From Aliikangiella sp. G2MR2-5 (GTDB taxonomy: Bacteria > Pseudomonadota > Gammaproteobacteria > Enterobacterales > Kangiellaceae): a stretch of 64,000 bases of DNA. The notes beneath the pieces are model-generated. The model did no database searches, was not told the origin of the DNA, and saw nothing but the letters and a program-made list of their open reading frames with translations. The translations under genes and the position numbers were made by a program. The DNA lies in contig NZ_JADPQF010000001.1 in assembly GCF_015687155.1 (NCBI RefSeq), positions 1,054,001 to 1,118,000 of the forward strand, given 5' to 3'. Positions 18,679 to 27,484 of the stretch are shown here, in pieces. The first letter of the stretch is position 1. Each line of letters opens with the position of its first letter.

Positions 18679-19278
18679 ATGTATAGCGGCAGCTCAATCG
18701 GGTTAATGGAACGAGAAACCCCCTCCCAGATCGCCCTTGCTGAAGGGTTAGCAAACTCAACGACTCAAAAACACATTAATAATACCTGGCTAAAATACTT
18801 GCCAGAGTCACCTGCGATGGCACTAATTTTGGGAAAGGCAAACGATGAGATTGCCGATTGGCTTGCAAAAAAAGGCTGGTTGGTCACGACTGTTGAGCAG
18901 GAGGCACAGCAGATTAGAAAGAAACGCCCTGTATGTCACCCGTCTATTAACTGGCGTCATGATAATCTTGTTGAATTGGCTAAAGTGGAAGGTTCTTACT
19001 CAACCATATTGGTTAATGAACTTCTGACTGAGCTTAACAATTTTGATCAGGTTGCGTTATTAGAGCGTTTATCTTCTCTCGTTGCGACAGGTACCTATAT
19101 TGTTTTCACTTTTTGCAGTAATTTGCGTAATGACCCTTCCTCGTATCCGGTGAGAGAGTCTCTGTTAAATGACCAGGCATTAGCATATTCTCTTCAGATA
19201 GTAGATAGAAATACGTCGTTAGAAGATAAGGGCTTACAACTTCTAGAATGGCGAACGCTTGTTTTTAAAAAACTTTAA
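18679..19278 (+). CDS. Degenerate SAM-methyltransferase-like protein
   Basis: 199 residues with the Rossmann-like order of class I methyltransferases: MALILGKANDE in the place of motif I (about residues 36-46), an acidic strand end VTTVEQE, SINWRHDNL, and the strand TILVNELLTEL. The glycine-rich loop is reduced to a single glycine, so SAM binding is doubtful. It could be a pseudoenzyme or act on a ligand other than SAM. GAAGGAG at 18663-18669 supports the start. It is convergent with the binding-protein gene downstream. Confidence 0.55.
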   Translation: MYSGSSIGLMERETPSQIALAEGLANSTTQKHINNTWLKYLPESPAMALILGKANDEIADWLAKKGWLVTTVEQEAQQIRKKRPVCHPSINWRHDNLVELAKVEGSYSTILVNELLTELNNFDQVALLERLSSLVATGTYIVFTFCSNLRNDPSSYPVRESLLNDQALAYSLQIVDRNTSLEDKGLQLLEWRTLVFKKL

Positions 19279-19303
19279 GTCTAAATTAGCTAATTAAGAA
19301 AAA

Positions 19304-20095
19304 TCACCAGGCCCAGTTGGCGCGATAATCTTTTGTTAGCTTTATTCGTGCAAGAGCTTCATTAAACTTGCTCACCAGCTCTTTGGTTACCGTTTTTTTG
19401 CTAAACATAAACGAAACAGTGCTGGCTTTCTGGGTTACTTTGCAGGCTTTCAGTTTTCCTCGAAGCTGCATTCTTTTTAAGGTATAAGACAACACCATCG
19501 GGTCTTCGAAGAAACCATCAATTTTTCCGCTAGAAAAAAGTTGATAGAGTTGGTCATTATTATCTGCGTAGACAAACTGTTGTTTCAAACCTTCATCTGA
19601 TTGTGCCTCAGTGACTGATTTTCCATAAATATTACCTTGATTCAAACCGACTCGAGCACCTGTTTTCTTAATCAATTCGGGTAGTGTCATAGAGTTACAC
19701 TGTTGATTAAACTCCGGTTTTAAGTACAGAACCAGTACTTCGAGACGATAAGGATCGGAAAAATAACCAAATTCCTCGCGCTCCTTGGTTATCGAAGTGT
19801 CCATTATAAAGTCGACTGTGCCATCTTTAACTGCGCTGATGTTCTCACTGAAAGTCTGCTTTTTAAACTTAAGTGTACATCCTGCCTCTGATGCCACCTT
19901 ACGAACCAGGTCGATCTGAATTCCGTAAGGTATATCACCATTGAGGGAATGCTGGTAGGGAGGCCAGTTTCCCCAGCCAAGAGTTAAGGAACAAACATGT
20001 TCAGTGGTTTGTGCGAGTTGATTGTTTGGGTACAGATTGGTCGTCCACAAAGTGAGGAATAGTGCTATTGATATTAGCGGTGAACGACTGCGCAT
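19304..20095 (-). CDS. Periplasmic solute-binding protein, family 3 (amino-acid type)
   Basis: 263 residues with a signal peptide (about 1-28) and the SBP_bac_3 fold: LGWGNWPPYQH near the start, IPYGIQIDLVRKVASEAGC, VKDGTVDFIMDTSITKEREEFGYFS and the hinge GARVGLNQGNIYG. The family captures polar amino acids in the periplasm for an ABC importer. No permease or ATPase gene is adjacent, so it may serve a transporter elsewhere or a sensory role. Confidence 0.85.
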   Translation of the reverse strand: MRSRSPLISIALFLTLWTTNLYPNNQLAQTTEHVCSLTLGWGNWPPYQHSLNGDIPYGIQIDLVRKVASEAGCTLKFKKQTFSENISAVKDGTVDFIMDTSITKEREEFGYFSDPYRLEVLVLYLKPEFNQQCNSMTLPELIKKTGARVGLNQGNIYGKSVTEAQSDEGLKQQFVYADNNDQLYQLFSSGKIDGFFEDPMVLSYTLKRMQLRGKLKACKVTQKASTVSFMFSKKTVTKELVSKFNEALARIKLTKDYRANWAW

Positions 20096-20308
20096 CTAAA
20101 GTGACCATAATGGCCTTAACATAGCTTAATGGTATGCGTCATTCAGCTAAAAATCTAATAGTAATTAGTTTTAGAGATATCTGAATAAACTATTAGTCCC
20201 GGAATTAATTTGAAATATGTTTAAATATTTATTCAACCATTTTCAAGCATCAATCTATTCAGCTCTGGTTTAGACTAAAATAACTTGGAAAATAGAGGAA
20301 GTAATATT

Positions 20309-21037
20309 ATGAGAGTAGCGCTTAAAACATTGAAACTAATAGCTATTTTGTGCTTTTTTAGTTCCAGTATTGCTAGTGCAGTCGATTCAAAAGGGCGGTT
20401 AGTCTCAGATCTTGAAAGGGACAAACGTAGTAAACCGGAGGAGGTCATCGAGTTCGTCGGAGTTAAAGCCGGTGAAAAAGTCCTGGATTTGCTTGGTGGT
20501 GGAGGCTATTACTCACATTTGTTATCGCATCAGGTAGGTAAGAATGGACTAGTTGTATTACACAACAACAAAGCCTACCTTCCTTATGTCGGTAAAGATC
20601 TAGAAAAACGATTCAAAAACAATGAGTTAAAAAATGTAGAGAGGCTTATGTCTGAAGCTGATGAACTAAAGCTCGGGATGGACCGGTTTGATTCAGCTTT
20701 TTTTGTCATGGGATTTCATGATTTATATCATACTTCTCCTGGCTGGGACGTAACAGAAGAAAAAGTATTACCTCAGTTACGCGCTGCACTAAAAACCAAA
20801 GGGAAATTACTCGTAATTGACCATAACGCCCCTGTTGGCTCTGGCAAGCAGAGTGCTCAGGATATGCATAGAATCGAAAAAGCATTTGTTATTGAAAAGC
20901 TCAAACATTACGGGTTTCATCTGCTAGGTGAAAGTGAAATATTGGTAAACTCGAAAGATCCCTTAAATATTTCTGCTTTTGATAAGTCATTGAAAAGAAA
21001 CACTAGTCGCTTCGCATTATTGTTTGAAAAGCAGTAG
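20309..21037 (+). CDS. Class I SAM-dependent methyltransferase with a signal peptide
   Basis: 242 residues from the ATG at 20309 (GAGGA upstream); the frame extends to 20285. The first 22 residues look like a signal peptide ending SSIASA-V. The mature part has motif I as KVLDLLGGGGYYSHLL (about residues 53-68) and an acidic DRFDSAFFVMGFHDLYH block, and ends its catalytic fold with KLLVIDHNAPVG. Such signal-peptide-bearing methyltransferases are widespread in gammaproteobacteria, yet SAM is not expected in the periplasm, so the role is unclear. It lies just upstream of feoA but 178 bases apart. Confidence 0.82.
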   Translation: MRVALKTLKLIAILCFFSSSIASAVDSKGRLVSDLERDKRSKPEEVIEFVGVKAGEKVLDLLGGGGYYSHLLSHQVGKNGLVVLHNNKAYLPYVGKDLEKRFKNNELKNVERLMSEADELKLGMDRFDSAFFVMGFHDLYHTSPGWDVTEEKVLPQLRAALKTKGKLLVIDHNAPVGSGKQSAQDMHRIEKAFVIEKLKHYGFHLLGESEILVNSKDPLNISAFDKSLKRNTSRFALLFEKQ

Positions 21038-21081
21038 GAAGATGTCTTTCCCGGTAGTCGTTTGGTCTTTTTAAGGGCATT

Positions 21082-21095
21082 CTGATCTGGATCAG
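21082..21095. promoter_or_regulatory. FNR-like palindrome upstream of feoA
   Basis: CTGATCTGGATCAG matches the FNR/ANR consensus TTGAT-N4-ATCAA in eight of ten fixed positions and is perfectly symmetric outside the centre. It is 120 bases before the feoA start. Regulation of Feo by FNR is known in E. coli; the link here is inferred. Confidence 0.4.
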
Positions 21096-21214
21096 GATAA
21101 TAATCGCTTGCAGAGGTAAATCTTGTTGCAAACGATTCGCATTTAAACTAACATTGGGACATCGAATATTTGTTAATAGTACTCAGGTTTAGAGTACTAT
21201 TCCGGAGAAGGTTC

Positions 21215-21460
21215 ATGTCCTATTGTTTAGCCGACGCAAAAGCAAAGCAGAGAGTCAAAGTTGTTAGTCTTGGCGCTGCCGGGAGTGTATTTCGGCGTAA
21301 ATTGTTATCAATGGGGCTAACACCTGGAATAGAAGTTAATGTCACGCGAAAAGCTCCGATGGGTGGACCATTAGAGCTTTCTCTTCGAGGCTTCTCTCTA
21401 AGCCTGAGAAAAAATGAAGCGCAAGGGATCCAGGTGGAATTGCTTGGAACCTCTTCTTAA
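21215..21460 (+). CDS. feoA: FeoA ferrous iron transport protein
   Basis: 81 residues forming the small SH3-like FeoA domain, a cytoplasmic partner of FeoB needed for Fe2+ uptake. Characteristic stretches are VKVVSLGAAGSVFRRKLLSMGLTPG and the closing SLRKNEAQGIQVEL. The start at 21215 follows GGAGAAGG at 21203-21210; the upstream in-frame extension to 21170 has no binding site. It is 23 bases before feoB, forming feoABC. Confidence 0.95.
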   Translation: MSYCLADAKAKQRVKVVSLGAAGSVFRRKLLSMGLTPGIEVNVTRKAPMGGPLELSLRGFSLSLRKNEAQGIQVELLGTSS

Positions 21461-21483
21461 CCCAATATCTAGCTTTTTGTTCA

Positions 21484-23799
21484 ATGAGTAAATCTGCCAC
21501 TATTGCCCTGTGCGGTAATCCTAACTGTGGAAAAACAACCCTGTTTAATCTGTTAACAGGCGCTCGCCAGGAAGTTGGAAACTGGCCCGGCGTAACAGTG
21601 GAGAAAAAGTCCGGAAGTTTTCAGTTTGCAGGTGAAAACTACACCATAGTTGATTTGCCAGGGACTTACTCTCTGGATGTAGTTGATGAATCGGTTGCTT
21701 TAGATGAAAAGGTAGCGCGAGACTATATCCTTTCCGAAGACGCAGGATTAATCGTAAATATTATCGATGCTTCAAACATCGAACGGAATTTATATTTAAC
21801 TACTCAACTTCTGGAAGTGGGCAAGCCTGTTCTGGTCGTATTAAATATGATGGATGTGGCCAAGAAGCAAAAAACTCAAATTGATGTTGAAGAGTTGCAG
21901 AATTTGCTTGGCTGCCCAATTATTCCGTTCACGGCAAGTAAGACCAGAAAGCCTTATGAAATTAAGGAAAAGCTGGTTTCTCTTCTCGAAAAGCCTGAGC
22001 ATCTAGTGGACTTTGAACTGGAGTTTGATGAACCCTTAAGCACTGTCTATCACAAGTTGACCGAGATCCTGGTTCCCTACGCGGAGGAACAGGGAGTGCG
22101 AGCAAAGTGGCTTGCATTGCGGCTATTAGAAGATAACAGTATTAAACTCCCGGGTCAGCTGAGTGAGCAGGTTGGCAAAATAGCGAAACCATTGAGTGCG
22201 GCATATGGCGAAGATCTGGATATAGCCATAGCTGATGCGCGTTTTAACAAAATTCTAAGCTGGATCGACTCATGTGTTAGTAAAAATGGGGAGGTATCCA
22301 GAAGTATCTCTGCAAAGCTGGATAAAGTCTTTCTCAATAAGTTTCTTGGCATACCACTATTTCTCGCTGTCACCTATTTAATGTTTGTTTTTACCATCAA
22401 TTTTGGTGGTGCTTTCATCGACTTTTTCGATCAGGCTACTGGCGCAGTATTAGTCGACGCCGGAGGAGAGTGGTTGACTTCTCTCGGTTTGCCGGCTTGG
22501 CTTGTTACCATACTAGCTAATGGTATCGGAGGGGGAATTCAGGTTGTATCCACTTTTATTCCGATAATTGCCACCTTGTATTTGTTTCTCGCTGTTCTGG
22601 AAGATACCGGCTATTTAGCCAGAGGAGCCTTTGTTATGGATCGCTTTATGCAATCTATAGGCTTGCCAGGTAAAAGCTTTATTCCACTCATGGTAGGACT
22701 TGGATGTACCGTACCTGCAATTTATGCCACGCGTTCACTCGAATACCAGAAAGATAGAATTATGACGGTTATGATGAGCCCGTTTATTTCATGTGGTGCC
22801 AGGTTGCCTGTCTATATTTTGTTTGCCGCAGCCTTTTTTCCGGAAAATGCACAAAACCTGGTTTTTGCTATTTATCTAACTGGTATTGCGGTCGCCATAC
22901 TGACTGGATTATTACTAAAGCATACTTTGCTTGTCGGAGAAAATACGCCTTTCGTTATGGAGCTTCCCGCTTACCATTTACCTAATTTGCGCAATGTGCT
23001 GATAAAAACCTGGGAAAAGCTGAGTTCATTTATTTTGGGTGCAGGTAAACTTATTGTTATCGTGGTCATGGTTCTCAGCTTTTTTAATTCCCTTGGAAGT
23101 GATGGTTCCTTCGGTAATGAGAACACTGAAAAGTCAGTGTTATCGAACATAGGAAAGACAATTACACCAGTGTTCGCTCCTATGGGTATTAAAGAGGACA
23201 ATTGGCCGGCAACAGTTGGAATATTTACCGGTGTTTTTGCAAAAGAAGTCGTTGTTGGAACTATCGACAGTCTTTACTCAATACAATTACAAGGCGATGA
23301 GGAAGAAGCCTCTCTTTCACTATCTGACAAGTTATATGCTGCCTGGCAAACCGTTCCAGATAATTTGAGTGAAATACCGAATACCTGGTCTGATCCGGTA
23401 GGTATTGGAGAAGCTGACGTAAAAAGTCTGGATGAAGTTGCCCAATCGCAAGAAATTCATAGGGGGCTTTTCGAATTACTTCAATCTTCGTTTGACGGAA
23501 CCTTAGGTGCATTCAGCTTTTTACTTTTTATACTGCTCTATTCACCTTGCGTCTCTGCCCTTGGGGCAACAATGAAAGAAACCGGCAGTCGCTGGACGCT
23601 ATTTATCGTGCTGTGGAGTACTTTCCTTGCTTACAGTCTTTCAACAATTGTCTATCAAGCTGGGCAACTAATGAAGACTCCTGTTAGTGCCAGTTTGTGG
23701 ATAGGATTTTTCATTACGCTTCATTTGCTCAATATTTACATGCTTAAATCTTTTGGGCGTAAACGTATTCTTTCTCAACCTGAGCCGGCAAGAGTCTAA
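21484..23799 (+). CDS. feoB: FeoB ferrous iron transporter
   Basis: 771 residues, the usual FeoB length. The N-terminal G domain shows G1 GNPNCGKTT (residues 11-19), G3 DLPGTYSL and G4 NMMD, followed by a helical GDI region to about residue 275. The membrane part has the two Gate motifs around GLGCTVPAIYATR and ILLYSPCVSALG. FeoB imports Fe2+ across the inner membrane in a GTP-dependent way. It is translated directly before feoC. A region of about 65 residues rich in acidic and polar residues (around 600-660) sits between membrane segments, as in many gammaproteobacterial FeoBs. Confidence 0.97.
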   Translation: MSKSATIALCGNPNCGKTTLFNLLTGARQEVGNWPGVTVEKKSGSFQFAGENYTIVDLPGTYSLDVVDESVALDEKVARDYILSEDAGLIVNIIDASNIERNLYLTTQLLEVGKPVLVVLNMMDVAKKQKTQIDVEELQNLLGCPIIPFTASKTRKPYEIKEKLVSLLEKPEHLVDFELEFDEPLSTVYHKLTEILVPYAEEQGVRAKWLALRLLEDNSIKLPGQLSEQVGKIAKPLSAAYGEDLDIAIADARFNKILSWIDSCVSKNGEVSRSISAKLDKVFLNKFLGIPLFLAVTYLMFVFTINFGGAFIDFFDQATGAVLVDAGGEWLTSLGLPAWLVTILANGIGGGIQVVSTFIPIIATLYLFLAVLEDTGYLARGAFVMDRFMQSIGLPGKSFIPLMVGLGCTVPAIYATRSLEYQKDRIMTVMMSPFISCGARLPVYILFAAAFFPENAQNLVFAIYLTGIAVAILTGLLLKHTLLVGENTPFVMELPAYHLPNLRNVLIKTWEKLSSFILGAGKLIVIVVMVLSFFNSLGSDGSFGNENTEKSVLSNIGKTITPVFAPMGIKEDNWPATVGIFTGVFAKEVVVGTIDSLYSIQLQGDEEEASLSLSDKLYAAWQTVPDNLSEIPNTWSDPVGIGEADVKSLDEVAQSQEIHRGLFELLQSSFDGTLGAFSFLLFILLYSPCVSALGATMKETGSRWTLFIVLWSTFLAYSLSTIVYQAGQLMKTPVSASLWIGFFITLHLLNIYMLKSFGRKRILSQPEPARV

Positions 23800-23803
23800 T
23801 CTG

Positions 23804-24061
23804 ATGTTAATGGAGATCAAAAAACTGCTGGAAGAGCGTGATCAGATGACACTTACTGATCTTGCAAGGCATTTTTATGTTTCTGAAAATGTGATGCAAA
23901 GTATGGTTGACCAGTGGATACGTAAAGGTCGCATTGAAAAAGTAGAGCTTTCCGGGTTATGTGGCTCTAGTTGTGGGAGCTGTGATGAAGCTGGCGAAGT
24001 AAAAATTTTATATCGTTGGAAAAAAGTCGCTCAAAAAGGAATTTATACACAGCAGGCATAG
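23804..24061 (+). CDS. feoC: FeoC-like winged-helix protein
   Basis: 85 residues starting four bases after the feoB stop. A winged-helix domain (about 1-50, LTDLARHFYVSENVMQSMVDQWIRKGRI) is followed by a cysteine cluster C53-x3-C57-x2-C60, which in FeoC proteins binds an oxygen-sensitive 4Fe-4S cluster. FeoC regulates or stabilises FeoB. An ATG at 23810 is the alternative start. The longer open frame back to 23753 overlaps feoB and is not needed. Confidence 0.9.
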   Translation: MLMEIKKLLEERDQMTLTDLARHFYVSENVMQSMVDQWIRKGRIEKVELSGLCGSSCGSCDEAGEVKILYRWKKVAQKGIYTQQA

Positions 24062-24112
24062 AACAACCTGATTGTGTCACTTATATCACAACAACAAAAG
24101 GAATATCCTGAA

Positions 24113-24463
24113 ATGGCTTTGTCGAATAGTCAAAAAGACATGTTAAATAGAGCCATACTTTCCAAAATAGATGAACTGAATTCGCAAATAGCTCTCGCCA
24201 AGGAATCTAGTCAAACCGTAGAGTTGGACCAAACATTAGCAGGTAGAGTCTCTCGAATCGATGCAATTCAACAACAAAAAATGGCGTCAGCAGGGTTAGA
24301 GCGTACGCAAAAACAGTTGGCTTTGCTTGAACGGGCACTAGCAAGAATCGATGAAGAATACTTTGGCGTATGTGAGTATTGTGGTGAAGATATTCCACTC
24401 GCGCGCTTAAAGGTAAAACCTGAGTCTTTGAGTTGTGTGTCATGTCTAGAGGAACAGGAGTAA
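24113..24463 (+). CDS. TraR/DksA-type zinc-finger protein
   Basis: 116 residues: a coiled-coil region (about 5-80) followed by a four-cysteine zinc finger, C87-x2-C90 and C108-x2-C111. This is the DksA/TraR fold, which binds the secondary channel of RNA polymerase. The coiled-coil tip does not show the two conserved aspartates of DksA itself, so it is better viewed as a DksA-like paralogue of unknown target. AAAGGAA lies about ten bases before the chosen ATG; a GTG at 24074 is a weaker start. It follows feoC by 51 bases and may share its transcript. Confidence 0.85.
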   Translation: MALSNSQKDMLNRAILSKIDELNSQIALAKESSQTVELDQTLAGRVSRIDAIQQQKMASAGLERTQKQLALLERALARIDEEYFGVCEYCGEDIPLARLKVKPESLSCVSCLEEQE

Positions 24464-24474
24464 CACTAGCAAAT

Positions 24475-25011
24475 CTAGTTGGCAAGTAAACGAATGATGA
24501 TACCTGCCTCAGTTGAGTACCCCATATCTTTTGCAATAATTTTATTTTCTTCCGAAATTAGATAATAGCTGGGAAAACCCTGAATTTTGTAGGCATTGGA
24601 AATTTTATCGGTGCCAAGAAGTACAGGAATAGTAAGACTATGCTGTCTGACAAAATCATCAATTTGATTTTGTTCTTTCCAGTCTAGAGCAATTAAATAG
24701 ATAGACAGGTCTTTGTCACTATTTCGCTCATAAACATCCTGTAAGTTACCAACAGAAAGGTGGCACACTCTACACCATGGAGCAAAGAAATAGAGAAGCG
24801 TTTTTCCTTTGCTGTCCATAGCCGGAAATGACACCGTATCACCCGCAAGCGATGGCAAAACAAATGACGGGGCGGGCAGTGATTCGTTACTCGAAAGCAT
24901 TTCTTTTTGTTGCCACCAGGTTATTATGACAAAAATAATAATCAGTACTAAAGCCTGTAGAATCCAACTTGAAATGCTTTTTAGCCGTTTGGATTTATTC
25001 TGAGTATTCAT
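24475..25011 (-). CDS. Membrane-anchored TlpA/ResA-like thioredoxin
   Basis: 178 residues. One membrane span (about 14-33) anchors a periplasmic thioredoxin domain with the redox motif FAPWC80-R-V-C83 and the cis-proline region IQGFPSYYLI. It probably reduces disulfides in apocytochromes or other envelope proteins, which fits a genome making c-type haem proteins such as CcoO and CcoP. Its ATG overlaps the nudC stop by four bases, so the two are cotranscribed. Convergent with the DksA-like gene, 11 bases apart. Confidence 0.9.
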   Translation of the reverse strand: MNTQNKSKRLKSISSWILQALVLIIIFVIITWWQQKEMLSSNESLPAPSFVLPSLAGDTVSFPAMDSKGKTLLYFFAPWCRVCHLSVGNLQDVYERNSDKDLSIYLIALDWKEQNQIDDFVRQHSLTIPVLLGTDKISNAYKIQGFPSYYLISEENKIIAKDMGYSTEAGIIIRLLAN

Positions 25012-25979
25012 TGGTTTTGTTCATCACAGCCAATCTCGTTGATTGAGTATCCTTTTTCTTTCCGAAACCAACGATTTACCAAACTCCAGGAAATAGAAAC
25101 TGAAAAAGGGAGTTTCAATTCTCCTGATTTCACCCGGCTTTCTATATCATCAGCAGTAACCCACATAGCGTGCTCGATTTCTTTATCGATCAGGCGAATA
25201 TTTTCTTCAGTCGTTTCGGCTTCAAAACCAACCATGAGTGAAGAGGGAAAAGGCCAGGGTTGAGAACTTAAATAGACGACTTGATCAAGCTTTAGACCGA
25301 CTTCCTCCCAGGCTTCCCGAGCCACAGCTTGTTCCAGGGTTTCGCCCGGCTCTACGAAACCGGCAATAACCGAATATCGCCCTTCGTCCCAGTTTGCCTG
25401 ACGAGCTAGAAGTAGTTTTGACGGAAATGCTCTGGTGTTACTGATTGAGAAAATTACAGCTGGATCGAGCCTGGGAAAATGTTCTTTTTGGCAATTTTCG
25501 TCAGAACAAATTCGTGAGTGCCCCGCATTTGCCATTTGGGTTTTGCCGCCGCACTTGGCGCAATATTGATGATTCCAGTGCCAGTTGATTAATCCTTGCG
25601 CGTGAAATAAAAAACCTATCTGGTCAGCATCACAGGTTAAACTGGCCTGACGAAGATTAATCACATCTTTATGCGATAAAGGAGGAATAAGGTCATCGAG
25701 TTGTATAGCAAAATAATGAGTTAAGTCGATATGACCCAGATAAATGGAAGTCTGTTCGAGGTGTAGCTCTAAACATTTGTTTTCTTTGTTTACAGTCTTC
25801 GATAGTTGGTTCTTAACATCGCTCTGCTTGAAAAAAAGTTCCGTCTGGCCACTGGTAACAATCTGTCCTTTGAAGAGCAACACAAATCGACTGTCTTCAT
25901 GCGACAGGCAGGTAAGGATTTTTTCCGGGTTGTTTCTAATTTGTGCATGCCGGTCAATTGGTGATTGAAATTTGAACAT
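25008..25979 (-). CDS. nudC: NAD+ diphosphatase / RNA decapping hydrolase NudC
   Basis: 323 residues. The C-terminal half has a zinc ribbon (C140, C143, C158, C163) followed by the Nudix box at 207-228 (G-x5-E-x7-REAWEEVG), and the NudC signature SQPWPFPSSLM. The enzyme hydrolyses NAD(H) to NMN(H) and AMP and removes NAD caps from RNA. The N-terminal domain (1-125) is divergent, as is usual. CGGAGAG lies just before the ATG. It is the first gene of a pair with the thioredoxin. Confidence 0.95.
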   Translation of the reverse strand: MFKFQSPIDRHAQIRNNPEKILTCLSHEDSRFVLLFKGQIVTSGQTELFFKQSDVKNQLSKTVNKENKCLELHLEQTSIYLGHIDLTHYFAIQLDDLIPPLSHKDVINLRQASLTCDADQIGFLFHAQGLINWHWNHQYCAKCGGKTQMANAGHSRICSDENCQKEHFPRLDPAVIFSISNTRAFPSKLLLARQANWDEGRYSVIAGFVEPGETLEQAVAREAWEEVGLKLDQVVYLSSQPWPFPSSLMVGFEAETTEENIRLIDKEIEHAMWVTADDIESRVKSGELKLPFSVSISWSLVNRWFRKEKGYSINEIGCDEQNQ

Positions 25980-26003
25980 GTACTCTCCGTGCTAGATAAG
26001 TGA

Positions 26004-26936
26004 TTACAGCCATTTAATCAATGCGAGGGCGGATACAGATACCAGTATCCAAAGAAGCAATCCCTGCCAGAATGCGCTTGATTCAATTTCTTTAAGTGTT
26101 TGTTGATTAAAGCCAGAACCGATAAGAAACAGGCTTATCGCCATTCCTCGTTTTGCGATAACCGGGGCGTAGCTACTGATAGTCGAAATACTGGGTACAA
26201 AACTGGCGATGAGGCTTGCGCCGACGAAAAACAGAATGAACACAGGAAGCTTTGATTTGCTTTGCTCATGTCGAAAGGCATATCCAGCGATGAAAACAAG
26301 AGGAATTATCCACAATGCTCTTGCCAATTTGGTTGTGGTAGCTACTTTTAATGATTCTTCGCCATACTCCGCAGCGGCACCAACAACCGAACTGGTATCA
26401 TGTATACCAAGCGCGGCCCAGAGGCCAAATTCTGATTGTGATAACTCAAGCCATTCTCCAATATATGGGTAGGCGAGCAGGCCAGCTGCGTTCAATAAAA
26501 AGACAATGGATATAGATATAAGTAGGTGTGTGGGCCTGGCTTTTATTGCAGGTGCTAGCGCCGCGATCGCGCTACCTCCGCAAATGGCAGTACCACCGGA
26601 GACAAGAAATGAAAGCCTTGAGTCGACATTAAACAGTCTTCCCAGAATAAGGCCTGCAGTCATTGCGAAAGAAATTGTAATGATTGTAATCCAGAAACTG
26701 CTTCTTGCCGTTTCCGCGATCTCCTGGATATTCAGGCCAAACCCCATAAGTACTATGCTTATTTTTAAAATATGACCAGATGCCCATTGGGTTTTTAACT
26801 GATAGGGGTTACCTAGAACAATAGCGTAGAAAAAGCCAAGAATCAGACTAAAGCTAAAGTTAATCAGGCCACTCGCAATGGCAAATAGTGACAAAACCAG
26901 GAAAAACAGCGAAATTTTCTCTGAAAAACGTGCCAT
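26004..26936 (-). CDS. YeiH family putative sulfate exporter
   Basis: 310 residues with about nine membrane spans and the family signatures FGLNIQEI, SGGTAICGGSAIAA and GIHDTSSVVGAAAEYG. The YeiH family (UPF0324) is annotated as putative sulfate exporters, with limited experimental support. It precedes nudC on the same strand by 24 bases, so the three minus-strand genes could form one operon. The opposite side faces the ytrA-like operon, giving a divergent promoter region at 26937-27110. Confidence 0.88.
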   Translation of the reverse strand: MARFSEKISLFFLVLSLFAIASGLINFSFSLILGFFYAIVLGNPYQLKTQWASGHILKISIVLMGFGLNIQEIAETARSSFWITIITISFAMTAGLILGRLFNVDSRLSFLVSGGTAICGGSAIAALAPAIKARPTHLLISISIVFLLNAAGLLAYPYIGEWLELSQSEFGLWAALGIHDTSSVVGAAAEYGEESLKVATTTKLARALWIIPLVFIAGYAFRHEQSKSKLPVFILFFVGASLIASFVPSISTISSYAPVIAKRGMAISLFLIGSGFNQQTLKEIESSAFWQGLLLWILVSVSALALIKWL

Positions 26937-27032
26937 AGAAGTGTTAACAAGTGTGAGTAAAGGCCTATTATAATCCCGAAAAGCTATTTAATACAGTAAG
27001 TTATCTCTTAACGGTTTGAAACATTTTAGATT

Positions 27033-27074
27033 TTGCGTCAAGGTGATGTGGTGTTATAGTTAAATACAACACCA
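27033..27074 (+). promoter_or_regulatory. Promoter and operator of the YtrA-type operon
   Basis: A sigma70-like promoter, TTGCGT (27033-27038) and TATAGT (27055-27060) with 16-base spacing, overlaps a palindrome TGGTGTT (27049-27055) and AACACCA (27068-27074) separated by 12 bases. A repressor on this palindrome would cover the -10 element. GntR/YtrA regulators usually control their own ABC operon in this way, so this is the likely autoregulatory operator. Confidence 0.7.
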
Positions 27075-27109
27075 AGCGGCGTTAAAAACCAAAAACGATG
27101 AGAGGGCTT

Positions 27110-27484
27110 ATGAACGCGATGAAGTGGAATGACCAAACTCCCATCTTTCGTCAACTCAAAGAAAAAGTAGTTGAGTTGATAATCGATGGTGAGGTCGCCG
27201 AGGGGGAGGCGGTTCCTTCGGTACGACAAGTTGCTGCAGACTATCAGATTAATCCATTGACGGTCTCAAAAGCTTATCAGGAATTAGTCGATGAACAGGT
27301 TTTGGAAAAGAAGAGGGGGTTGGGGATGTTTGTGACAGATGGAGCAAAATCTAAGTTACTGGACGAAGAGAAACGTCAATTCTTGCAAGTAGAGTGGCCA
27401 AAGATTATGACTAGAATTCAACGCTTGGGGCTTTCATTAAATGAATTGCCACAAAATGTTCCGTCAAATGGAGGGCAAGCATGA
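27110..27484 (+). CDS. GntR family regulator, YtrA subfamily
   Basis: 124 residues. A GntR-type winged helix (about 8-75) contains GEAVPSVRQVAADYQINPLTVSKAYQELV and KKRGLGMFV; the C-terminal part is a short helical tail, as in the YtrA subfamily, which lacks a large ligand domain. AGAGGG precedes the ATG at 27110; ATG codons at 27098 and 27119 are alternatives. Its stop overlaps the ATPase start (ATGA). It most likely represses this operon until an envelope stress or antibiotic is sensed, as known for YtrA in Bacillus. Confidence 0.9.
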   Translation: MNAMKWNDQTPIFRQLKEKVVELIIDGEVAEGEAVPSVRQVAADYQINPLTVSKAYQELVDEQVLEKKRGLGMFVTDGAKSKLLDEEKRQFLQVEWPKIMTRIQRLGLSLNELPQNVPSNGGQA

